DNA from: Lachnospiraceae bacterium | GTDB lineage: Bacteria; Bacillota; Clostridia; Lachnospirales; Lachnospiraceae | Direction: 5' to 3' | Assembly: GCA_017540355.1 (NCBI GenBank) | Contig: JAFYBE010000115.1 | Location: forward strand, 1-40,442 | DNA: 40,442 nucleotides | In this document: positions 34,587 through 40,442 of the stretch, one piece after another | Position numbering within the stretch: position 1 is the stretch's first letter | Layout of the letters: each line of letters begins with the position of its first letter | Position numbers and translations under genes: made by a program | Notes under the pieces: model-generated | The model's input: only the letters and a program-made list of their open reading frames with translations | What the model was told of the DNA's origin: nothing | Database searches by the model: none

Positions 34587-35816
34587 ATGGATGATAAGTA
34601 TATTCTTGATTCAAATGCCAATAAGACATTTCTTAAGCAAAACGTGCAGGATCTGCTGAGTTTCGGCCACAGGTTTCCTTCACCCGAAGGCGGATCATAT
34701 TATCTGGGTGATGACGGAAGACCGTGGACCGACAGACCGAGAGAACTCTGGATAACATGCAGGATGGCACACGTATACAGCATCGGTACGATACTGGGTC
34801 ATGAAGGAAGTGCGGAATTGGTCGATGCCGCACTTAGAGGTATAAACGGACCGTTGCATGATGATGTAAACGGCGGCTGGTATGCCGGTATCGATGCAAA
34901 CGGTAATGTTATGCCGGGTAAGCATTGCTATGCGCATGCATTTGTGATACTTGCGGCTACGAGTGCATTGTTGGCAGGTATAAAAGGCGCTGATGAGTTG
35001 CTTAAAGAAGCCCTGGCCGTATATGACAGATACTTCTGGAATGAAGAAGAAGGGATGTCCTGTGATACCTGGGATACTCAGTTTACTGAATGCGATCCGT
35101 ACAGGGGGATCAACGCCAACATGCATACTGTTGAAGCATTCCTTGCCGTTGCGGATACGCTTAAGGATGAAAGAAGTAAGATATACAGGGACAGGGCCGG
35201 AAGGATAATTGACAGGGTGTTGCGGTTTGCCGCGGATAATGATAACAGGATACCTGAACATTTTGCTTCCGACTGGAAGCCTGATCTTGATAAGAACAAA
35301 GACAGACCGGATGACCCTTTTAAGCCCTACGGAGCCACTCCCGGACACGGTATAGAGTGGGCAAGACTTATCATACAATGGGCGGTATCCGTGTACGGAT
35401 CAGATAAAGATCTTCAGGGATATATCACAAAAGCCGAGGATCTGTTTAACAGAGCCGTAGAGGATGCATGGTATGCTGACGGAGAACCGGGTATAGTCTA
35501 TACCACTGACTGGAACGGTGATCCTGTCGTACATGACAGGATGCATTGGACTTTAGCTGAAGCGATCAACACATCTGCTGTCTTATATCGTGTGACACAA
35601 AAAGAGAAATATAAGAAGTATTACGGCGAGTTTATGAGTTATCTGGATGCATCGGTGATGGATCATAAAAACGGTTCATGGTTCCATCAGCTTGATGAGC
35701 ACAACAGACTTAAGAGTACCGTATGGCCCGGTAAATCGGATCTGTATCATGCATTACAGTCGATGATCATTCCTTACGGCCCCGTGGATGTTTCGATCGT
35801 TAAATCCCTTACATAG
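34587..35816 (+). CDS. AGE-family aldose-ketose isomerase (YihS/mannose-isomerase-like)
   Basis: A 409-residue protein of the N-acylglucosamine 2-epimerase (alpha6/alpha6 barrel) family. RELWITCRMAH near residue 52, NANMHTVEAFL (His180), PYGATPGHGIEWARL (His254), the HW pair at 320-321 and SDLYHALQS (His388) match the positions of YihS-type catalytic residues in order and spacing. Such enzymes interconvert mannose and fructose, or act on sulfoquinovose or cellobiose. No other sulfosugar genes are near, so mannose isomerase is the more cautious reading. AAAAGGAG lies before the ATG. Confidence 0.82.
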   Translation: MDDKYILDSNANKTFLKQNVQDLLSFGHRFPSPEGGSYYLGDDGRPWTDRPRELWITCRMAHVYSIGTILGHEGSAELVDAALRGINGPLHDDVNGGWYAGIDANGNVMPGKHCYAHAFVILAATSALLAGIKGADELLKEALAVYDRYFWNEEEGMSCDTWDTQFTECDPYRGINANMHTVEAFLAVADTLKDERSKIYRDRAGRIIDRVLRFAADNDNRIPEHFASDWKPDLDKNKDRPDDPFKPYGATPGHGIEWARLIIQWAVSVYGSDKDLQGYITKAEDLFNRAVEDAWYADGEPGIVYTTDWNGDPVVHDRMHWTLAEAINTSAVLYRVTQKEKYKKYYGEFMSYLDASVMDHKNGSWFHQLDEHNRLKSTVWPGKSDLYHALQSMIIPYGPVDVSIVKSLT

Positions 35817-35820
35817 GCAA

Positions 35821-35850
35821 TTGTATAAGACCATGTGCTTAATGTATAAT
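35821..35850 (+). promoter_or_regulatory. Possible promoter of the FecR-domain gene
   Basis: TTGTAT (35821-35826), 18 bases and perfect TATAAT (35845-35850). The start would be near 35857, just before GAGGAGGT, giving a very short leader. Confidence 0.5.
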
Positions 35851-35873
35851 TATTGGGTTGAGGAGGTAGTGGT

Positions 35874-37019
35874 ATGCGTAAGTTTTTAGGGTCAACAAAA
35901 GGAAAAGTTTGCCTGCTTGCAGTGATTGCTCTGATTGTTGCGGGAGCGGTTTTGGCAGTAACACTCAATAAAGATGATTACAGAAGTATTTCCGTGGAGG
36001 AGACAACGGGTGAAGTTACCGTAGTCGGTAATAAAAGTAACGGAAATGCTTATGTCGGGCAGCATCTTTACAGCGGAGACGATGTAACCGTAAGCAGTTC
36101 GTCAGAACTTACAATGTGTATGGATACGGATAAATATATGTATGCCGAGGAGAATACACATTTTACGCTTCAGGCGTCGGCGGGAAGTGAAGACAGTAAG
36201 ATAAAAATATATATGGATGAGGGTTCAACCCTTCATAAACTGGAAAGCAAGCTCGGAGAAAACGATACATACGAAGTAGATACTCCGAATTCGACGATGT
36301 CTGTAAGAGGCACGACTTTCAGAGTGACCGTATATAAGGAAGCAAATGATATATATACACTCACGGAAGTGACGGACGGTGAGGTAAATGTAAAGCTTAA
36401 GAAAGCCGACGGAACATACAGCGGTGAAGAGAAAAACGTCGCAGCCGGAGAGAGTGTGCTTATAAGAAGTACGGAAAATGAATCTGAGTTTGTGGTGGAA
36501 GAACCCGAGCCTGAAGAGCCTGTAACTGTAGAAGAAGAACCGACTCCCACACCCGAACCCGAGAGTGAAATTGAAAGCGAAAGTGAAGAGAGTTCGGAAG
36601 AGACTTCTTCAGAGCCTGTATCGGAGAGTGTGGCAGAGGATACAACTCAGACAGTTGCCGCACCGGCATCGGATGTCGAAGCGATAATCGCATACGCTTC
36701 TTCACTTGGATATAATGTCAGAATATACCAGGCATCACTTGATAATGCAACCATATTCCAGTGCACATACAATGCAACAACGACCGGCAAGGTGTTCCGT
36801 TCCGAAACTCAGTCCCGGGCTGATAATACAGAAAACGCGATTAGAACGGTTCTGGTAGATTTTAAGACTTCTGACTACGTAACCGTTAACTCGGAAGCGG
36901 CTTCATTGAATGATTATATGGACTTTAATAATCCCATAGTGCCGATTGTTGCAAGAAGGAACTTTGTAAACTTAGAAACTACATATCAGTTATTGCAGGA
37001 AGTAAAGACATACTATTGA
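35874..37019 (+). CDS. FecR-domain membrane-anchored surface protein
   Basis: A 381-residue protein with an N-terminal anchor helix (about residues 11-30), a FecR-type beta domain (TGEVTVVG, YVGQHLYSGDDVTVSSSSELTM, DTPNSTMSVRGTTFRVTVY, about residues 40-200), a disordered linker rich in Glu, Pro and Ser (about 210-265) and a small C-terminal domain (VEAIIAYASSLGYNVRIYQASL). In Gram-negatives FecR relays signals to a sigma factor; here none is near, so a surface or structural role is more likely. GAGGAGGT precedes the ATG. It heads an apparent four-gene operon. Confidence 0.8.
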   Translation: MRKFLGSTKGKVCLLAVIALIVAGAVLAVTLNKDDYRSISVEETTGEVTVVGNKSNGNAYVGQHLYSGDDVTVSSSSELTMCMDTDKYMYAEENTHFTLQASAGSEDSKIKIYMDEGSTLHKLESKLGENDTYEVDTPNSTMSVRGTTFRVTVYKEANDIYTLTEVTDGEVNVKLKKADGTYSGEEKNVAAGESVLIRSTENESEFVVEEPEPEEPVTVEEEPTPTPEPESEIESESEESSEETSSEPVSESVAEDTTQTVAAPASDVEAIIAYASSLGYNVRIYQASLDNATIFQCTYNATTTGKVFRSETQSRADNTENAIRTVLVDFKTSDYVTVNSEAASLNDYMDFNNPIVPIVARRNFVNLETTYQLLQEVKTYY

Positions 37020-37031
37020 TTAAAGCAGAAC

Positions 37032-38477
37032 ATGGACAATTTAGAACCCAAAGAAGTATTTGAATATTTTAAAGAGATTGCGGCCATACCGCACGGATCA
37101 CGCAATACAAAGGCGATAAGTGATTATCTTACCCGCTTTGCAAAAGCGAATGATCTTAAGTACAGACAGGATGAATTGGGCAATGTCATCATATGGAAGG
37201 ATGGAGTCGGTGATAAGGCGGTGATTATCCAGGGACATATGGACATGGTCTGTGAAAAGGAACCGGGCTGTAATAAAGACTTAAGCGTCGAAGGACTGGA
37301 TCTGTATACAGACGGTGACAGATTAAAGGCTAAAGGAACTACTCTGGGTGGAGATGACGGGATAGCCGTAGCCATGACTCTTTCAATCCTTGAAAGCAAC
37401 GATAGGGATCTGCCGCCGATAGAGGCTGTATTCACTGTTGATGAAGAGATCGGTATGCTTGGAGCTGCCGCCATAGACGTATCGGATTTAAAAGGCCGAA
37501 CGATGATAAATATAGATTCCGAACAGGAGGGTGTATTTACGGTAAGCTGTGCCGGAGGAGTAGTTGCAAAGGCAGGTATCAAAGTGACTTATGCTGATAC
37601 CGAAAGCAATGAAAGATTGTTTAAGATATCGGTTGAGGGTCTTATCGGCGGACATTCGGGGATCGAGATACATAAGAACAGGGCCAATGCGATAGTCCTT
37701 TTGGGCAGAGTATTACAGAAGGCATATGATGAAGCGGATATAAAGATCGTCGATATATACGGCGGAGCCAAGGACAATGCCATACCCGTATCCGCGTATG
37801 CGGTGGTCGCCGTGAACACGGAAAAAACGGAAGCTTTAAAGAAAGCAGTTGCCGGTATCTTTTCGGACATATCATCGGAATATGCGACCACGGATAGCAA
37901 TATCACCATAGCAGTTAAAGAGACGGCTAAAGAGGGAAAAGAAAAGACCTTGACCGAAGAGTCAACGGATAAGGTCATATATATGCTGACCTGTCTGCCT
38001 AACGGGATACAGAGGATGAGTCCGGATGTAGACGGCCTTGTGCAGACATCGCTCAATATGGGAATATTGACGCAGGACAAAGACGGTATTACACTTACTT
38101 TCTGTGTAAGAAGCAGTGTAGCCTCTGAAAAGGATATGTTAAAAAGGAGACTGTCGCAGATGATGTCCGCCATAGGAGGCGGTATCGAATTTGAAGGCGA
38201 CTATCCCGGTTGGCAGTATAAGGTTGATTCAAAACTGCGCGACCTCATGAGAGAGGTTTACATAACAATATATAATGAGGAGCCAAAGATAGAAGCCGTG
38301 CATGCGGGAGTTGAATGCGGGTTCTTTGCGGATAAGCTCCCGGGGCTTGATTGTGTGTCCATAGGACCCGATCTTTTTGAGATACATACGTGCAGAGAGA
38401 GTATGGATATTCCTTCCGTAGGACGGACATACAGCCTTGTGACCAAGACACTTAAGCGTATTGCAAAGTGCAAATAA
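37032..38477 (+). CDS. pepD: Aminoacyl-histidine dipeptidase (PepD, M20 family)
   Basis: A 481-residue zinc dipeptidase that cleaves Xaa-His and other dipeptides in the cytosol. Metal and catalytic residues appear as His69 and Asp71 in IIQGHMDMVCEKE, Asp108 in LGGDDGIAVA, and Glu138-Glu139 in VDEEIGMLGA; the lid domain has GLIGGHSGIEIHKNRANA, and the C-terminal His is in LFEIHTCRESMDI. Length and motifs match bacterial PepD. The gene starts only 12 bases after the FecR gene, and its ribosome binding site is weak, so it may rely on translation of the upstream gene. Confidence 0.94.
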   Translation: MDNLEPKEVFEYFKEIAAIPHGSRNTKAISDYLTRFAKANDLKYRQDELGNVIIWKDGVGDKAVIIQGHMDMVCEKEPGCNKDLSVEGLDLYTDGDRLKAKGTTLGGDDGIAVAMTLSILESNDRDLPPIEAVFTVDEEIGMLGAAAIDVSDLKGRTMINIDSEQEGVFTVSCAGGVVAKAGIKVTYADTESNERLFKISVEGLIGGHSGIEIHKNRANAIVLLGRVLQKAYDEADIKIVDIYGGAKDNAIPVSAYAVVAVNTEKTEALKKAVAGIFSDISSEYATTDSNITIAVKETAKEGKEKTLTEESTDKVIYMLTCLPNGIQRMSPDVDGLVQTSLNMGILTQDKDGITLTFCVRSSVASEKDMLKRRLSQMMSAIGGGIEFEGDYPGWQYKVDSKLRDLMREVYITIYNEEPKIEAVHAGVECGFFADKLPGLDCVSIGPDLFEIHTCRESMDIPSVGRTYSLVTKTLKRIAKCK

Positions 38478-38501
38478 AATAAATAACAGCGGAGTAGAAC
38501 A

Positions 38502-39860
38502 ATGGAACAGAATAGAGAAAGCTTTGGAAGCAGAATAGGATTTATCTTAGTCAGTGCAGGATGCGCGATAGGCATAGGCAACGTTTGGAAATTCCCTTAC
38601 GTTGCGGGACAGAACGGAGGAGCAATCTTTGTACTGTTTTATCTGCTTTTCCTGGTAATAATGGGAATTCCCGTACTCACAATGGAGCTTGCCTTAGGTA
38701 GAGGCAGCGGCAAGACGGTTGTAGAAGCATATAAGATGCTTGAAAAGAACGGATCTAAATGGCATCTTCATGGCTGGGTCTGCATAGCGGGCTGTTATCT
38801 TTTGATGATGTATTACACAACCGTTGCGGGCTGGATGCTTGCATACTTCTGGAAGTTTTTAACAGGGAATTTTGCCGATATATCCAATGATTCGGTTGCC
38901 GGCGTATTTACCGATATGCTCGGTAATCCGACCGAGATGATCATATTTATGGCTATAATTGTTATCGCCGGATTCCTTGTACTGAGTTTCGGTGTTAAGA
39001 ATGGTCTTGAGAGAGTCAACAAAGTCATGATGATCGGCCTTTTGACACTTATCGTGGTTTTGGCGGTACACAGCTTCGTGCTTCCGAATGCCGGAGAAGG
39101 AATAAAGTTTTATCTTATGCCCAATGTGGATAATGTTAAGAATGTCGGTTTGGCCAATGTTATAACGGCAGCCATGAACCAGTCGTTCTTCACATTGAGT
39201 CTCGGTATCGCTTCGATGGAGATATTCGGAAGTTACATGTCCAAGGAATACACGCTTACGGGTGAGGCGGTAAGAATCTGCAGTCTTGATACACTGGTTG
39301 CTTTGTTGTCGGGGCTTATCATCTTCCCTGCCTGTTTCAGTTTCGGCATTGAACCCGATGCGGGTCCGGCGCTCATATTCATTACTCTTCCGAGTGTGTT
39401 CATCAATATACCCGGCGGAAGGATTTGGGGAACTTTGTTCTTCTTATTCATGACATTTGCAAGTTTTTCTACGGTCATAGCCGTATTTGAGAACCTTGTC
39501 GGTGCATCTATGGATAACCTTAAGTGGAGCAGACGTAAGTCGGTTGTCATCAACTGTATATTCATGCTTGTGGCTTCACTGCCCTGCCTTTTAGGATATA
39601 ATGTATTATCTGATGTGCATCTTATAGGAGCAAGGGATATTCTCGACAGTGAAGATTTTGTTGTCAGCAATCTCATGCTTCCGATAGGAGCTTTGATCTT
39701 CCTTCTGTTCTGTGTAACAAAGTACGGATGGGGAGCTGACAAATATCTTGAGGAGACCAATACGGGTAAGGGAATGAAGATGAGTCCCAAGCTCATATTC
39801 TACTTTAAGTATTTCCTACCGGTATTGATTCTGGTAATACTTATAAGCGGTTTAATTTAA
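38502..39860 (+). CDS. Sodium-dependent amino-acid transporter, NSS family
   Basis: A 452-residue LeuT-fold symporter with about 12 membrane helices. The first helix has the Na+ and substrate site GIGNVWKFPYVAGQNGGAIF, followed by GIPVLTMELALGRGSGK, and NQSFFTLSLGIASMEIFGSYM in helix 6. Members import amino acids with Na+ ions. It lies 24 bases after pepD; import plus dipeptide cleavage suggests amino-acid supply. The substrate is not determined. The ribosome binding site is modest (AGCGGAG). Confidence 0.94.
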   Translation: MEQNRESFGSRIGFILVSAGCAIGIGNVWKFPYVAGQNGGAIFVLFYLLFLVIMGIPVLTMELALGRGSGKTVVEAYKMLEKNGSKWHLHGWVCIAGCYLLMMYYTTVAGWMLAYFWKFLTGNFADISNDSVAGVFTDMLGNPTEMIIFMAIIVIAGFLVLSFGVKNGLERVNKVMMIGLLTLIVVLAVHSFVLPNAGEGIKFYLMPNVDNVKNVGLANVITAAMNQSFFTLSLGIASMEIFGSYMSKEYTLTGEAVRICSLDTLVALLSGLIIFPACFSFGIEPDAGPALIFITLPSVFINIPGGRIWGTLFFLFMTFASFSTVIAVFENLVGASMDNLKWSRRKSVVINCIFMLVASLPCLLGYNVLSDVHLIGARDILDSEDFVVSNLMLPIGALIFLLFCVTKYGWGADKYLEETNTGKGMKMSPKLIFYFKYFLPVLILVILISGLI

Positions 39861-39872
39861 AAGGAAAAGTGA

Positions 39873-40442
39873 ATGCAGGAGCCCTCAAAGTTAAGGATAA
39901 TCTATGAGGACAAATACATATTGGTCATGCACAAAGCAGCCGGCGTGCCCACTCAGACAAAAAAACTGTCTGAGATGGATGTGTTAAGTTATGTCAAAAA
40001 TTATCTGGACGGCGGTTATGTGGGGATCATCAACAGACTCGACAGGCAGGTGGAGGGTTTGGTCTTGCTTGCAAAAAGCAGCGGGATGGCTGCAAAACTT
40101 ACCGAACAGCTCAATCAGCATAAGATAGAGAAAAATTATAATGCCAGGGTATACATAGATAAGAGCAACAGCGGAGTATTGTCGGATTCGTATGTGACTT
40201 TGGAAGATCACATTTATACGGATAAGCTTACAAATACGAGCAGGGTATGTGATGCGACAGTTAACGATGCCAAGATCGCAAGATTGGAATATAAGATGAC
40301 CGATATGGATATTAAGGACGGTTTTGATATTGCCGACCTTGATATAAGGCTTATTACGGGCAGACATCATCAGATCAGGGTACAGCTTTCACATGCCGGA
40401 ATGCCGATACTCGGCGATATGAAATACGGTTCCGAAGCATCC
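39873..40442 (+). CDS. RluA-family pseudouridine synthase (3' truncated by window edge)
   Basis: Open from ATG 39873, with AAGGA seven bases before it, to the end of the window; 190 residues are seen and no stop is reached. The catalytic motif is INRLDRQVEGLVLLAK with Asp57, preceded by LVMHKAAGVPTQ and followed by EKNYNARVY and the late motif GRHHQIRVQLSHAGMPILGDMKYG. This order defines RluA-type enzymes that make pseudouridine in rRNA or tRNA. The usual His before Arg-Leu-Asp is Asn here. The exact RNA target is unknown. It starts 12 bases after the NSS gene. Confidence 0.93.
   Translation, partial: MQEPSKLRIIYEDKYILVMHKAAGVPTQTKKLSEMDVLSYVKNYLDGGYVGIINRLDRQVEGLVLLAKSSGMAAKLTEQLNQHKIEKNYNARVYIDKSNSGVLSDSYVTLEDHIYTDKLTNTSRVCDATVNDAKIARLEYKMTDMDIKDGFDIADLDIRLITGRHHQIRVQLSHAGMPILGDMKYGSEAS

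Overview
The window looks like a chromosomal segment from a motile, anaerobic, low-to-moderate GC Firmicute of the Lachnospiraceae (Butyrivibrio/Roseburia-like). This is judged from the style of the GyrA, MurG and glucose-6-phosphate isomerase proteins, AGGAGG-type ribosome binding sites, a rubredoxin-first rubrerythrin (oxygen defence in clostridia), two chemoreceptors and a homoserine-type ThrH. No database search was possible, so the genus is a guess. The content is mostly core chromosome: I see no phage, insertion sequence, CRISPR array, tRNA or rRNA.

Layout. 1-4451: end of gyrB, then gyrA and a dGTPase-type dNTP hydrolase that overlaps gyrA by one base. 4485-9956: CPA2 cation/proton antiporter, a membrane-anchored GH25 muramidase broken by one in-frame TAA, murG, a DUF4173-like membrane protein and a 41-residue membrane microprotein. 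10052-14895: ahcY with its own promoter and terminator, a secreted GH25 muramidase, a D-2-hydroxyacid dehydrogenase, thrH and a GNAT protein. 14892-16964: an unknown minus-strand protein with a nuclease-like motif, divergent from a membrane-bound Xre regulator. 17152-22702: two chemoreceptors flanking pgi (minus strand). 22802-24494: HD-domain protein (minus), rubrerythrin, small unknown protein (minus). 24787-27377: metNIQ methionine importer. 27521-34397: histidine kinase, response regulator, TetR regulator, MMPL exporter and a long Leu/Gly heptad-repeat protein. 34587-40442: AGE-family sugar isomerase, FecR-domain surface protein, pepD-type dipeptidase, NSS sodium symporter and the start of an RluA-type pseudouridine synthase.

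How the genes fit together. gyrB-gyrA-dgt links DNA topology with nucleotide pools. The muramidases and MurG concern peptidoglycan turnover and synthesis. AhcY and MetNIQ belong to the methionine/SAM cycle. The kinase-regulator-TetR-MMPL-heptad group has the layout of an envelope-stress or efflux module. Dipeptidase plus NSS symporter suggests peptide and amino-acid scavenging.

The points most worth following up are the nonsense codon splitting the first GH25 gene while the frame stays open on both sides; two genes whose -10 elements place transcription start on the ATG (probable leaderless mRNAs); an unknown protein with a D-x9-E-x-Q nuclease-like signature; an inverted repeat spanning the ahcY promoter; and a promoter whose -35 lies in the loop of a terminator upstream of the MMPL gene. 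I do not see a clearly new multi-gene system; the nearest candidate is the 27521-34397 module.
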